DNA from: a virus
Strand: one strand, 5' to 3'
Length of the DNA: 64,000 bases
Virus record (IMG/VR): IMGVR_UViG_3300033146_003395
Span: 17,736 to 81,735 of that record
Within the stretch, counting starts at the first letter, position 1. Each line of letters starts with the position of its first letter. The notes under the pieces are model-generated. The model ran no database searches and was not told where the DNA came from. It saw nothing but the letters and a program-made list of their open reading frames with translations. Shown piece by piece: positions 15,643-24,736 of this stretch. The position numbers and the translations under genes were made by a program.

Positions 15643-16973
15643 AAAAAAGAGACGTAACACATTTTTTTGATAAAGAGTTTACTGACCAAGCAGCTTATAT
15701 AAACTTTAGTAAAATCTCATCAATTATGGGATATAAAGTTACAGCTAATAAAGTATTAAATACAATACTATCTGAGAATATTACTAAGTGGCAAAAAGTA
15801 GAAGTTATTTCGAGCCTAACAGCTCTTAAAACTTTATATCTAGGTGGTTCATCTAATATTGATGGAGTTATTGTAAATAATTCTACTACTTATGTTGGAG
15901 CTAATAATATTTCTGTTATTGATACTAAGGGTGACTTTGGTGGTAGACTGGATAATTTAGCGGCCGCATCAAGATATATTTTCGCTCGTAAAGGTGAAGA
16001 TTTCGATAAATATTTTAATAAAGAAGATTTGAATGTTCTAGAACGTTACAATTTTGAAGGTCAAGACATTGAGTATCAATTCTTAACTTTTAATATTCCA
16101 ATTATTCTATGTAATGGTGGGAAAGGTTTAGGTTCTGGCCACTCATTTAATATTTTTCCTCGTAACCCAGACGAGATTACTAAGTATCTTAAATATAATT
16201 TAGAAGGTAAAAACAAATCCAATAAACCATTTAAGAATAAACCATACTATAAAGGTTGGACTGGTGATATTTCTGCAGGTGAAGAAGAAAACCAATGGGT
16301 GATTGCTGGAAAATTTACTAGAAAAACTAAAGCATTAATTGAAATTACTGAAGTGCCTATTGGTGAAAGTTATAAATCTTATATTAAGAAACTAGATAAA
16401 CTTGTAGAAGCTGGTACTATTAAAGACTACGAAGATTTATGTGATACTAAGGCTGATACATTTCTTTTTAAAGTTAGAACTGATATTGCATTTTCTAAGA
16501 GAACTGATGAAAATATTATGAAGACACTGAAGCTTATCACTACAGATAAAGAAAACTTTACACTGAATGATGAGAATAATGCTATCCGTGTTTATAAAGA
16601 TGCTAATGAGGTTTTCTGGCACTATTATGAAATTAAAATGAAATATTTACAGAAACGTAAAGATTATTTAATTAAGAAAATCACTCAAGATATTCATATT
16701 GATGCAAGTAAATATTTATTCATTAAAATGATTGTTGATGAGAAACTAGTTATTAATAAACGTAAAAAAGATGCAATTGTTAAAGACCTTGATAAAGTAG
16801 AAAAAATATTAAAGCAAGAAGACAGTTATAATTATCTTCTGAATATGAATATTTTATCTTTAACTAAAGAACGTTTAGAGAAATTAATGCAAGATATTAA
16901 AGCCAAAAAAGCTAAACTTGATTTAGTAAAATCTCAAACATTAGAAGCGATGTGGCTTGAGGATCTATCATGA
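15639..16973 (+). CDS. 52: DNA topoisomerase II medium subunit, T4 gp52-like
   Basis: A 444-residue DNA breakage-reunion subunit (T4 gp52: 442). The winged-helix region has the catalytic-Tyr neighbourhood AAASRYIFARKGEDF (about 107-121), followed by the tower and coiled-coil parts including GKGLGSGHSFNIFPRNP (about 162-178). Translation is coupled to the endonuclease in front (ATGA). It completes the phage topoisomerase with the protein at 13059. Confidence 0.94.
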   Translation: MKKRDVTHFFDKEFTDQAAYINFSKISSIMGYKVTANKVLNTILSENITKWQKVEVISSLTALKTLYLGGSSNIDGVIVNNSTTYVGANNISVIDTKGDFGGRLDNLAAASRYIFARKGEDFDKYFNKEDLNVLERYNFEGQDIEYQFLTFNIPIILCNGGKGLGSGHSFNIFPRNPDEITKYLKYNLEGKNKSNKPFKNKPYYKGWTGDISAGEEENQWVIAGKFTRKTKALIEITEVPIGESYKSYIKKLDKLVEAGTIKDYEDLCDTKADTFLFKVRTDIAFSKRTDENIMKTLKLITTDKENFTLNDENNAIRVYKDANEVFWHYYEIKMKYLQKRKDYLIKKITQDIHIDASKYLFIKMIVDEKLVINKRKKDAIVKDLDKVEKILKQEDSYNYLLNMNILSLTKERLEKLMQDIKAKKAKLDLVKSQTLEAMWLEDLS

Positions 16974-17173
16974 CATTAATTTTGAAAGATAAACCTATGA
17001 CACTCAATGAGTTTAATAAAGTTGAGCGAAATGTAAGCCGTAAGCTTACAAATTGGCCTGAAGTAATGTTTAATTCTTGGTATTATAAGGGCACAGTCCA
17101 TTTTAAAATATCAGAAAAACATATAGAGATTTTAAGTTTAGAACTTTATATGGTAGGAGATTTAAATGAGTAA
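16970..17173 (+). CDS. Small hypothetical protein
   Basis: A 67-residue protein starting in the 4-bp overlap with gp52 and overlapping the next gene by 8 bp. No family recognised; no PEYFV tag. Confidence 0.65.
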   Translation: MTLILKDKPMTLNEFNKVERNVSRKLTNWPEVMFNSWYYKGTVHFKISEKHIEILSLELYMVGDLNE

Positions 17174-17588
17174 ACTTTATGCAAACCCATTTAAGTTGCA
17201 AAACCCATTTGAACCCAATAATCCATATCCAGGTTATAATCAAAGAGATAATGCAGTTGGTACTAAAAAAGTACAAGTTGAAATGAGATTTAGTGACGTT
17301 GTTATGAGTGAGTTGCCGGAAGAAATCAAAGATGAAAAAATTAGAAGACAACTGATTGATAACTTAGTTCAAGAACTTTATAAAAGTGAATTTATAGAAT
17401 TTAAGAAACAGAAACGACCTCAAGATTTTGGATTAGAAACTGATTATGCAGTATCTGTAAATGTTGCTGATAAACAATTTACTAATACAATAGTATCTGA
17501 AAATTATTTTTTCTGGAAAGGCCGTGAATGGTCAGAAGCAGAAATTATTGAAGGACTTAAACAAGCCAACCCCCAATATATAGTTTAA
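17166..17588 (+). CDS. Hypothetical protein ending in NPQYIV
   Basis: A 140-residue soluble protein with an unusual N-terminus rich in Asn, Pro and Phe (YANPFKLQNPFEPNNPYPGY) and a C-terminus NPQYIV, a weak PEYFV variant. Last gene of the topoisomerase operon, 33 bp before the next early promoter. Function unknown. Confidence 0.7.
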   Translation: MSKLYANPFKLQNPFEPNNPYPGYNQRDNAVGTKKVQVEMRFSDVVMSELPEEIKDEKIRRQLIDNLVQELYKSEFIEFKKQKRPQDFGLETDYAVSVNVADKQFTNTIVSENYFFWKGREWSEAEIIEGLKQANPQYIV

Positions 17589-17620
17589 TATTAGTGTAAT
17601 TCTTTTCAAATTTAAGCTCC

Positions 17621-17644
17621 GTTTAATGTTAAACATGGTATAAT
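17621..17644 (+). promoter_or_regulatory. Early/middle promoter with upstream inverted repeat
   Basis: Perfect inverted repeat GTTTAA-TG-TTAAAC at 17621-17634, spacer ATGG, extended -10 TGGTATAAT ending at 17644. Starts the operon from 17668. Confidence 0.85.
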
Positions 17645-17667
17645 ATAGTATATAAGAAGGATTGAAA

Positions 17668-17865
17668 ATGACAAAAACTAAAATTGAAGAAAAAATCGTT
17701 AAATATACAACAATGTTGAAACATAATCAAGAAATTTTTGATGGTTATGCCCCTTTCGATGATACCAAATGTAATGAAAGAACAGCAGCATTAACAACTG
17801 TTCGCTTATGTGAAAATCTTTTAGAAGAACTAGAAGAATTACATTTAGAGCATGATTATGTTTAA
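17668..17865 (+). CDS. Small hypothetical coiled protein
   Basis: A 65-residue helical, charged protein. ATG 17668 is preferred over a TTG 6 bp earlier because it sits at the right distance from GAAGGA. First gene after the promoter; it overlaps the following gene. Confidence 0.65.
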   Translation: MTKTKIEEKIVKYTTMLKHNQEIFDGYAPFDDTKCNERTAALTTVRLCENLLEELEELHLEHDYV

Positions 17866-18478
17866 GAGTATTTGGAATAGACTTAAAGGAGATTTTAGCG
17901 AAGAGCATGATAACACTTTACCAGAAATAAAATCTAGACCTCCAATGCCTAAAAATGTAAAAGCACCTAAGATTAAAGTTAATATTATTCCGGTTTTTAA
18001 CCCAACCCAAGCTAATATTGACAAATATTCTAAGGGTGCTAGTTATTCATATACAGATGAGCATAAAGAGCAAGTAGATGGATTTATTAATATTCTGTTT
18101 GAAAATTTTGATACATTAGTTATCGACCATTATAATATTAAATTTAAAGGTACCGCTAAAAAAAGTGCCGCTCATAAATTTCAGATTGAAACTTGGATTG
18201 CAAATGGTGCTTACGCTGTTAAATTCGATTACATTATGAAAAGTGGAAAGACATTTACAACTCGTGTTAATAGAGAACAAGCTGCTAAAGTAATGTTCTT
18301 AAAAGAAAAATTGTTAGATCATAAAGCTAAGAAACTTAAAGATGAACTTAATGCTGAACTTAATATCGAGAGTAAATCATTCACAACTATGGTGACATCA
18401 TCAGGTAAAGAAATTAAAATTACCCAAAAAGATATTATTGATAGTTTAAGAATTACATCACCGGAATATTTTGTATAA
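17852..18478 (+). CDS. Hypothetical protein ending in SPEYFV
   Basis: A 208-residue, Lys-rich protein. The region around 65-160 looks like one alpha/beta domain (FINILFENFDTLVIDHYNI; MKSGKTFTTRVNREQA). No catalytic motif seen. Carries the SPEYFV tag although its stop only abuts the next start (TAATG). ATG 17858 is a possible alternative start. Confidence 0.7.
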   Translation: MIMFKSIWNRLKGDFSEEHDNTLPEIKSRPPMPKNVKAPKIKVNIIPVFNPTQANIDKYSKGASYSYTDEHKEQVDGFINILFENFDTLVIDHYNIKFKGTAKKSAAHKFQIETWIANGAYAVKFDYIMKSGKTFTTRVNREQAAKVMFLKEKLLDHKAKKLKDELNAELNIESKSFTTMVTSSGKEIKITQKDIIDSLRITSPEYFV

Positions 18479-18708
18479 TGGAATTACTAGAAAACTTAAA
18501 GGATTTAAAAGGATTTTTAGGACCTAGATTTAAAGAGTTCATTGATGGAAAATATTATGTTCATCGTAATAATTTTTGTAATATAATTGGAGCGGAAGGT
18601 TGTGATGGTTGTGCTTTTGAACCTGTTTGTGATAGTATAGATGAGCTGGAAGAAAATAAGAAACTGGTAAATATTTTAAATCAAGAATATCCAGAATATA
18701 TGGTATAG
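18478..18708 (+). CDS. Small Cys-containing hypothetical protein ending in YPEYMV
   Basis: A 76-residue protein with four Cys in CNIIGAEGCDGCAFEPVC, a spacing that could bind a metal. C-terminus YPEYMV belongs to the PEYFV family. Function unknown. Confidence 0.7.
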   Translation: MELLENLKDLKGFLGPRFKEFIDGKYYVHRNNFCNIIGAEGCDGCAFEPVCDSIDELEENKKLVNILNQEYPEYMV

Positions 18709-18716
18709 GAGAAAAA

Positions 18717-19049
18717 ATGAAAAGATTTGATACATTACAAAATAATATTGTTTATATTGAAGCCTATTGGTTTTCTCAAGGTGGAATTGTATTAGCATTT
18801 GATACACTAACAAAAGAGCATAAGTGCTATATTGAAGGTGGAAATAATGTAGGAGATTCTATGGATAAAGATGTTTTACATATTGCTGGATATGGGAGTT
18901 CATTTCCGTTAGAAGCTGCTAAAGGTATTTTTCCAAATTTGGATTTAGATGAGGACTACACAGAAACAAATGCAGAGTATTTTATAGTTTTTGCTTTTAT
19001 AAATATTATGTTATTCAGTTTAACTGGTGTAGCAATACCAATAATATAG
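18717..19049 (+). CDS. Hypothetical protein with run-on PEYFV motif and C-terminal membrane segment
   Basis: A 110-residue protein. Residues 1-86 are soluble and end in NAEYFI, where sister proteins stop. Here the frame continues for about 22 hydrophobic residues (FAFINIMLFSLTGVAIPII) that could span a membrane. The next gene is a homing endonuclease, so an insertion may have moved the stop. The extension could be either a neutral run-on or a real anchor. Confidence 0.65.
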   Translation: MKRFDTLQNNIVYIEAYWFSQGGIVLAFDTLTKEHKCYIEGGNNVGDSMDKDVLHIAGYGSSFPLEAAKGIFPNLDLDEDYTETNAEYFIVFAFINIMLFSLTGVAIPII

Positions 19050-19056
19050 GATTTAT

Positions 19057-19920
19057 ATGAGAATTAAAACACATGAAGATTATTTGATAAAATTAAAATA
19101 TAAAAATATAGAAGTTATACCATTAGAAATGTATACAGCTTCTAAGACTGCGATTTTACATAAATGTATATGTGGGAATGAGTGGGATGTAAAGCCAAAT
19201 ATAGTATTGAATAATCATAAATGTGGATGTATTACTGGGCGAAAAAACAATACTAATGAATGGTATCTAGAAAAGTTAAAAGAAAAAGATATAAAAGTTA
19301 TACCATTAGAAATATATGAAGGTAGCAGTAATAAAATTCTTCATAAATGTATATGTGGAAATGAGTGGAGAACATCACCAGATGTAATTTTTTCTGGAAG
19401 TCTTTGTGGATGTGTATTAGGCCCAAAAAATAATACAAACATATGGTATCTAGAAAAGTTAAAAGAAAAAGATATAAAAGTTATACCATTAGAACCTTAT
19501 ATAGATTCTAAGTCTAAAATTTTACATAAGTGTTACTGTAATAATGAATGGTTAGGTAGACCAATGGATGTACTAAAAGGAATGGGTTGTGGATGTAAAC
19601 GTAACTATTCTTTAAGAGGAGCAGAATTTTATAGAGATAAGAAAACAATCTTATATTATATAAAGATTAAAGGATTAAATAACGAAGATTTATATAAAAT
19701 CGGTGTTACTTTATATAAAGATTCAATAGAGAAAAGTCTAAAGAAAAGATTCTATAGACAAGAATATGAGGTTATAGAGACTGATATATTCGAAGATGGA
19801 AGTGAAGCTTTCACACTAGAACAGTCAATATTAAAATTTAATAGAGAATACAGATACCTAGGTGAAAAAGTTTTATCATCAGGTAATACTGAATTATTTA
19901 TTAAAGATATAAAGGATTAA
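19057..19920 (+). CDS. Homing-endonuclease-like protein with zinc repeats and GIY-YIG-type domain
   Basis: A 287-residue protein with three repeats of about 60 residues, each with ILHKCxCxNEW and a later CGC (treble-clef-like zinc modules, probably DNA-binding). The C-terminal 100 residues are a GIY-YIG-like (T5orf172-type) domain: ILYYIKIKGLNNEDLYKIGVT, then LKKRF with the Arg and EAFTLEQSIL with the Glu. The C-terminal domain is nearly identical, also in DNA, to the genes at 28761 and 37041. It interrupts a string of small early genes and is probably mobile. Confidence 0.8.
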   Translation: MRIKTHEDYLIKLKYKNIEVIPLEMYTASKTAILHKCICGNEWDVKPNIVLNNHKCGCITGRKNNTNEWYLEKLKEKDIKVIPLEIYEGSSNKILHKCICGNEWRTSPDVIFSGSLCGCVLGPKNNTNIWYLEKLKEKDIKVIPLEPYIDSKSKILHKCYCNNEWLGRPMDVLKGMGCGCKRNYSLRGAEFYRDKKTILYYIKIKGLNNEDLYKIGVTLYKDSIEKSLKKRFYRQEYEVIETDIFEDGSEAFTLEQSILKFNREYRYLGEKVLSSGNTELFIKDIKD

Positions 19921-19921
19921 A

Positions 19922-20287
19922 ATGGGTTATTTAGAAATTATTGGAATCGGATATGCAGTGAACATATTAGCTTATGTTTTTATTATATTAATATCGATAT
20001 TAAATGTGATAGTTAATATGTTATATGGTAATGCTATAGACTTAATGGCTGAGTCTACTGTATTAAAAACATTACATGCAGAATATTACGAACTTAAGAA
20101 ATTAGTCCCTAAGAATATTTCAGGAACACCAGAAGATAAAGCCTTATTCTTTCCGTTTATGTTATTAGTGCCTACATTTAAATTATTTTTCTTTTCTATG
20201 AAATATGGAATGAATAATTATCTAGCTTTAAGGATAATAAAGAAAAATACTGAAATGAAAGAGTGGATAAAAGCAAATGAGAAATAA
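19922..20287 (+). CDS. Membrane protein, unknown
   Basis: A 121-residue protein with a long N-terminal hydrophobic stretch (about 3-38) and a second near 85-105, so probably two or three transmembrane segments. No family recognised. It ends in the TAATG junction with the next gene. Confidence 0.65.
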   Translation: MGYLEIIGIGYAVNILAYVFIILISILNVIVNMLYGNAIDLMAESTVLKTLHAEYYELKKLVPKNISGTPEDKALFFPFMLLVPTFKLFFFSMKYGMNNYLALRIIKKNTEMKEWIKANEK

Positions 20288-20691
20288 TGGCTGATAGATT
20301 TGATAAATTAAGTAAACGTTATAAGATAGAAGAAGATGAAAAGTGGAGAGAACATTCACATGATATGCCAGCTCTTAAACTAAAACCTGGATATGGAATT
20401 AGTGTAGTCCCAGCTTTTGGTGGAGCTATGTTAAGAATGAATATCGAAAAAGGTCCAATTAATTTCTCAATATATTATGATACTCAAGATGCCTTAGGTA
20501 TTGTTGGCAAAGCTTATTGGGAAATATTTCCTTTTGTGAAATATGGAACTGAGCAAGATGGTACAATTAGAGCAGAGGAGGACACAGGTAGGTATTATAC
20601 AGATGAATTCAATGAAATGATTGAAGCGATGTATAAGAACACAGAGTATCAGGAAGAATTTCGCGAGAAATTCCCTGAGAATTTTATTTAA
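20287..20691 (+). CDS. Hypothetical protein ending in FPENFI
   Basis: A 134-residue soluble, acidic protein with a relaxed PEYFV ending. The middle (about 35-80) looks beta-rich. AAGGAGAAAGA after the stop serves the next gene. Confidence 0.7.
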   Translation: MADRFDKLSKRYKIEEDEKWREHSHDMPALKLKPGYGISVVPAFGGAMLRMNIEKGPINFSIYYDTQDALGIVGKAYWEIFPFVKYGTEQDGTIRAEEDTGRYYTDEFNEMIEAMYKNTEYQEEFREKFPENFI

Positions 20692-20700
20692 GGAGAAAGA

Positions 20701-21213
20701 ATGGAATTATTTACAGGAGTAGGTATTTTACTTGCAACAGTTTTAGGGTTAGCTTGGTATTGGTCAATTGGGATTGTGGTACTTATTTTAATAAGTATAG
20801 CATTTAGTAATGATGCAGATATTGGTAATGAAACTTGGTTATTTGTTGGAATCTTAGGATTAATTACATGGGCACTTTGGGGTCAGATTACAATTGGAGC
20901 ATCAATTTTATTTACGATTTATTACTTAGCAATTGGTTCAGTTTGGAGTGTATTAAATTATGCAAGAACTATCAAGGGTAAAATTACTCAAGCTAAGATT
21001 GACGGTTACACGACTACAGATTTACCTCTAAGTCACTTTCAAAAGATGATTAAGAAAAATAGAATCGCTCGTTGGATTGCTTACTGGCCTTTCAGTATTG
21101 TGAACTATATAATTGGAGATTTCCTTGGAAATGTTTTCAATAAAATTATTGGTATGCTTGGTAACACTTACTCAAGAATTACTAAACATTATTACGACAA
21201 GCTATTTGCGTAA
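20701..21213 (+). CDS. Integral membrane protein, unknown
   Basis: A 170-residue protein with at least three hydrophobic helices in the first 90 residues (LLATVLGLAWYW, IVVLILISIAF, LFVGILGLITWALW), a polar linker, and a further membrane stretch near 130-150. Good SD (GGAGAAAG). Possibly an early inner-membrane protein acting on host physiology; function not visible. Confidence 0.7.
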   Translation: MELFTGVGILLATVLGLAWYWSIGIVVLILISIAFSNDADIGNETWLFVGILGLITWALWGQITIGASILFTIYYLAIGSVWSVLNYARTIKGKITQAKIDGYTTTDLPLSHFQKMIKKNRIARWIAYWPFSIVNYIIGDFLGNVFNKIIGMLGNTYSRITKHYYDKLFA

Positions 21214-21773
21214 TGTCTAAAGTTGGAATTTTAGATTCAGGGGATTTTAACCCCTGTACACTGAGCAAATTAGAGTTACCAAAACGGGAACAAATCTCAG
21301 AAGAGGGCGAAAAAAAATTTAGATATGATGATAAAAAACTTTCAGTTGTTATTTACGATTACGATGAGATGGAAATTCTTTCTGATTATATCGGGATGGA
21401 TATTAAAACTTACCTAGAATATTCTTCTTGGAATACGGGGAGAATTAAAAAAGATATTAAAGGTAATTATATATATGTTAATAAAGATAATATAGTTAAA
21501 TATATTAATAAATTAGAACTTAATATATATTTAGAAGATGGTTGGATAAAAGGTAATCTATGTAAATCGACAAAAGGCAAAGTAAGGGTTTATAAAAATA
21601 ATAGGAATACAACAATAGATGAAAATTTATTAGATGAATATATTACAAATGGTTGGAAAAAAGGTGCATATAAAGTACGATGTGATGATTGTAATAAAGA
21701 ATTAAGTTCTTTAGGCAAACAAAACCATAAATGTTTAGGAAAAGAGCATAAATATATTTTTAATTTAAGCTAG
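21213..21773 (+). CDS. Hypothetical protein with homing-endonuclease-type DNA-binding repeats
   Basis: A 186-residue protein. Residues 80-160 hold two copies of the pattern iyvnk..i.kyi..lel..yledGWikGn, which resembles the DNA-binding tail repeats of the endonuclease at 41020 (LDYYLNNGWQQG). The end has a zinc-finger-like CDDCNKEL-x11-C. No nuclease domain is visible, so this looks like a decayed endonuclease or a tail captured by another gene (residues 1-75). Confidence 0.6.
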   Translation: MSKVGILDSGDFNPCTLSKLELPKREQISEEGEKKFRYDDKKLSVVIYDYDEMEILSDYIGMDIKTYLEYSSWNTGRIKKDIKGNYIYVNKDNIVKYINKLELNIYLEDGWIKGNLCKSTKGKVRVYKNNRNTTIDENLLDEYITNGWKKGAYKVRCDDCNKELSSLGKQNHKCLGKEHKYIFNLS

Positions 21774-21797
21774 AATTAATGTAAATTATGGTATAAT
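21774..21797 (+). promoter_or_regulatory. Early/middle promoter (variant inverted repeat) for DNA ligase
   Basis: Inverted repeat AATT-N6-AATT at 21774-21787, spacer ATGG, -10 TATAAT at 21792-21797. Same geometry as the other early promoters with different arm sequence. Confidence 0.75.
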
Positions 21798-21819
21798 ATA
21801 GTATATAAAGGATTAATAA

Positions 21820-23199
21820 ATGATAAAAAAGATACTAGATGAATTTAATAAAACAAATTCGACGAATGATAAAAAAATTGTATTAGAAAAACATAAAGAT
21901 AACTTACAATTAATTGAAGTGTTTCAAAAAGCATTAGATAAAGTTAAATGGACTTATGGGATAACTTTAAAAAATATTCCAGAGTATAAATGTTCTAACA
22001 AACAGGATTTGCAATGGGCTCTGACTTCTTTAGAACTATTAGCTGATAGAACATATAGTGGACATGCTGCCCTTGATTATATACATAATATTTTAAGTTC
22101 TATATCTGAAGATAACGCCTACATTATCGAAAGAATTTTGGATAGAGATCTAAAAATTAGATTTGGTAAAACTGAATTTAATAAGATAGTCGATAAAGGA
22201 TTACAATGTACTCGTCCTCCATACACTAGATGTGAAATTGGTACTAAAGCAAATATTCTTAAAAATATGCCAGTTGATAAAGATGGTAACTTCAAAAATA
22301 AAGTATACAGTGAAGTTAAAATGGATGGTACATTCCGTAGAGCAGTTGTTGATGGTACAGATGTTGAAATTACTTCAAGACCAGGTATTGCTGGTTCATT
22401 TCCATTAATCGAAGCACAATTAAAAACTATACCTTTTGAGGGTTATGTTTATATTGGTGAAATGACTTTAAGAGGCGAACAAGACCGTTCAAAAGGTAAT
22501 GGTCTTATTAATTCTGATGATATTCCACATGACGATGTTTTATTTACTGTTTGGGATATGATACCTATTCAAGAATATGCTATGACTAAAGATGAAATTA
22601 AGAAAGCAGAAAAAGCTGGAACATTAAGTCATTATGAAGATAGATTTAATTTATTAGAACATGCTATCAAAAATATCCCTGGTGGATTAGCAAATGTTGA
22701 ACTTATTGAATACAGAATTGTTAAAAACATGACTGAAGCTTATGAGCATTTCCAAGAAGTTACTCTAAGAGGTGACGAAGGTACAGTTATTAAAGCTCAC
22801 GATATGACTCACAAAGATGGTAACAGTAAAAAACAATTAAAAGTTAAACTTGTTATTGAATTAGATATGAGAATTACCGGATTTAATGCTGGTAATAAAG
22901 GTTCTAAAAATGAAGCATATTTCTCAGGAATTAATTTTGAGAATGATGAAGGTACTATCAAAGGTTCAGTTGGTGTTACATCATTAACAGAAAAAGATAG
23001 AGACTACTTTCATGAAAATAGAGAATTTGTTATTGGACAAGTTATGTCAATGGTTTGTAACGATATTACACAAGCATCTGGAAATGATTTTAAAGCGTTA
23101 TCACATCCAAGATATGATAAACTTAGAGGTAAAGAAAAAGAAACTGATACTCTTGAAAGAGCATTAGAACAAAAACAAATGGCAATGGAGTTAAAATAA
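21820..23199 (+). CDS. 30: ATP-dependent DNA ligase, T4 gp30-like
   Basis: A 459-residue ATP-dependent ligase (T4 gp30: 487). Motif I KMDG has the adenylated Lys at 167 (VKMDGTFRR). Later motifs include EITSRPG, YIGEMTLRG, DEGTVIKAHD (motif IV) and KQLKVKL (motif V). It would seal Okazaki fragments and nicks during phage replication and recombination. AAAGGATTAATA precedes the ATG, and the stop abuts the next ATG. Confidence 0.95.
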   Translation: MIKKILDEFNKTNSTNDKKIVLEKHKDNLQLIEVFQKALDKVKWTYGITLKNIPEYKCSNKQDLQWALTSLELLADRTYSGHAALDYIHNILSSISEDNAYIIERILDRDLKIRFGKTEFNKIVDKGLQCTRPPYTRCEIGTKANILKNMPVDKDGNFKNKVYSEVKMDGTFRRAVVDGTDVEITSRPGIAGSFPLIEAQLKTIPFEGYVYIGEMTLRGEQDRSKGNGLINSDDIPHDDVLFTVWDMIPIQEYAMTKDEIKKAEKAGTLSHYEDRFNLLEHAIKNIPGGLANVELIEYRIVKNMTEAYEHFQEVTLRGDEGTVIKAHDMTHKDGNSKKQLKVKLVIELDMRITGFNAGNKGSKNEAYFSGINFENDEGTIKGSVGVTSLTEKDRDYFHENREFVIGQVMSMVCNDITQASGNDFKALSHPRYDKLRGKEKETDTLERALEQKQMAMELK

Positions 23200-23399
23200 T
23201 GGCTAAGTGGTTAAAATATAAAAACTTTAATCAATATAATGAAAGAATATCTGAAACAATGTTACATAAAGCAATGAATGATAAACTTTATAAAAATATT
23301 GTTAAAGAAAATATTTTAAGAAATGTTAGAGAAGACTACAATAAAGATAGTGAACTTACTGAATATATGTTAGATCACTATGCTATGTATTTTATATAA
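23199..23399 (+). CDS. Small basic hypothetical protein
   Basis: A 66-residue, Lys/Asn/Tyr-rich protein coupled to the ligase stop (TAATG). It ends in YAMYFI, possibly a decayed form of the PEYFV tag. Function unknown. Confidence 0.65.
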   Translation: MAKWLKYKNFNQYNERISETMLHKAMNDKLYKNIVKENILRNVREDYNKDSELTEYMLDHYAMYFI

Positions 23400-23408
23400 G
23401 GATAAATA

Positions 23409-23660
23409 ATGGCTAAAGATTTTGACCATCTAGCGAAAGCTAGAGCCCGTGAAGAAAAAGAACACAATTATTATACTAGATGGAGTTATGATGATGCCTG
23501 GGGTTATTTATCAGCACAAATAAAGGGTAAAACTAAGTGGGAAAGGCAAGCTTCAAAGTTAAAACAAGAAATTGATAATACTACTTATCCTAAGAGACTT
23601 AAAAAGCTCCAGAAAAAACTCCAGATTATTGTTGATGAATATCCTGAATATTTTGTATAA
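23409..23660 (+). CDS. Small hypothetical protein ending in YPEYFV
   Basis: An 83-residue, strongly charged, helical protein with the tag YPEYFV. No gene is coupled after it (a promoter follows), yet the full tag is kept with the GAA codon, which argues that the tag matters as peptide. Confidence 0.7.
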   Translation: MAKDFDHLAKARAREEKEHNYYTRWSYDDAWGYLSAQIKGKTKWERQASKLKQEIDNTTYPKRLKKLQKKLQIIVDEYPEYFV

Positions 23661-23681
23661 TTTAATCCAAATTTAACCTAG

Positions 23682-23705
23682 AACTAATATAAGTTATGGT
23701 ATAAT
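23682..23705 (+). promoter_or_regulatory. Early/middle promoter (class with AACT-N6-AGTT repeat)
   Basis: Inverted repeat AACT-AATATA-AGTT at 23682-23695, spacer ATGG, extended -10 ending at 23705. Drives the eight-gene cluster of PEYFV-tailed proteins that follows. Confidence 0.8.
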
Positions 23706-23725
23706 ATAGTATATAAAGGATAATA

Positions 23726-24046
23726 ATGATGATACAATATTATGAAACTAAATTAGAGAATTTTGATTACGAAATTTCTAATCCCAAAAAAATACAAAAA
23801 CCTAAAAGTATTAGATGCAGATTTAAAGTTGGTGATACTATTATTAATATTAACAGATTGCAAGTCGAAAAGAAACCGCAAAATTGGGAAGTCATAAAAA
23901 TTAATAAGAATTCTATGACTGTTGCAGGATTAGTTGAAAGTCGTTGGTACAAAACACAACGTCAAACAGATATTAACCAAGATGGTTATAAATTTTATAA
24001 AACATTAGATGAATATAATGAAATGTTTCCAGAATATTTTGTATAG
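23726..24046 (+). CDS. Hypothetical protein ending in FPEYFV
   Basis: A 106-residue protein. The central part (about 30-80) reads like a small beta-barrel (KVGDTIININRLQVEKKPQNWEVIKI). First of a run of small tagged genes; unknown function. Confidence 0.7.
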   Translation: MMIQYYETKLENFDYEISNPKKIQKPKSIRCRFKVGDTIININRLQVEKKPQNWEVIKINKNSMTVAGLVESRWYKTQRQTDINQDGYKFYKTLDEYNEMFPEYFV

Positions 24047-24053
24047 GAAAAAG

Positions 24054-24311
24054 ATGAAAAAGAAAAGAAATCCAGAATTTTTAGTCTATCGTTTTGGTGA
24101 TGCACCTGAAGGGTCTATTCAAATCGTTATGAAATATACTGGAATATCAAATAATGAAGATTTTGATTATGTCGATACAGTTTATGGTAATTATGGTAAT
24201 TATAGTAATTATGGTAGCACCTATAGTTTTTGTGAAGATTATGTTTTACAAAAAACTGGTTGCAATACTATAGAAGCATTCCATGAAAAATATCCAGAGT
24301 ATTCAATATGA
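24054..24311 (+). CDS. Small hypothetical protein with GNY repeats, ending in YPEYSI
   Basis: An 85-residue protein containing a short GNYGNYSNYGS repeat near the middle. ATG 24054 is chosen because GGAAAAAG lies at the right distance, and upstream ATGs would sit inside the previous gene. The end YPEYSI is a tag variant whose GAG codon is the SD for the next, overlapping gene. Confidence 0.65.
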   Translation: MKKKRNPEFLVYRFGDAPEGSIQIVMKYTGISNNEDFDYVDTVYGNYGNYSNYGSTYSFCEDYVLQKTGCNTIEAFHEKYPEYSI

Positions 24312-24736
24312 TGGGTTCAAAAGGAGAAACTTTGTTAAAAGTAGAAACAACATCAACAGAAAAAAACTTAGCTATATTATTCTTAGAACGTCCACCAGAG
24401 GGATATTCATTTAATTCCTTAGATGAAGCTTTTGCATATGCTGAGCAGTATATGAGAGAATCTAAAGAGACAAAAGAATATTATGTTTGTACAATGTTTC
24501 CGTATGATTTACGTGATATTGTAAAAGCGAGAGTTAAAACACCCGCTAAATATTTTACTAGTTATAAACAAGCTAGAATTTTTCAACTACAGTTAGCTTT
24601 TAAAAATGATATTGAGCAAAAGAAACAAGATGATGAAGGTTATTTTACAGTAGATGGAAAATATAAATTATTATCTGAAGGTGATATGGGCGAGTATTAT
24701 GAGTACCATAAAACTGAACCAGAGTATTTCGTATGA
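24308..24736 (+). CDS. Hypothetical protein ending in EPEYFV
   Basis: A 142-residue soluble protein starting in an ATGA overlap and ending in a GAG-containing tag that overlaps the next start. No family recognised. Confidence 0.7.
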   Translation: MMGSKGETLLKVETTSTEKNLAILFLERPPEGYSFNSLDEAFAYAEQYMRESKETKEYYVCTMFPYDLRDIVKARVKTPAKYFTSYKQARIFQLQLAFKNDIEQKKQDDEGYFTVDGKYKLLSEGDMGEYYEYHKTEPEYFV

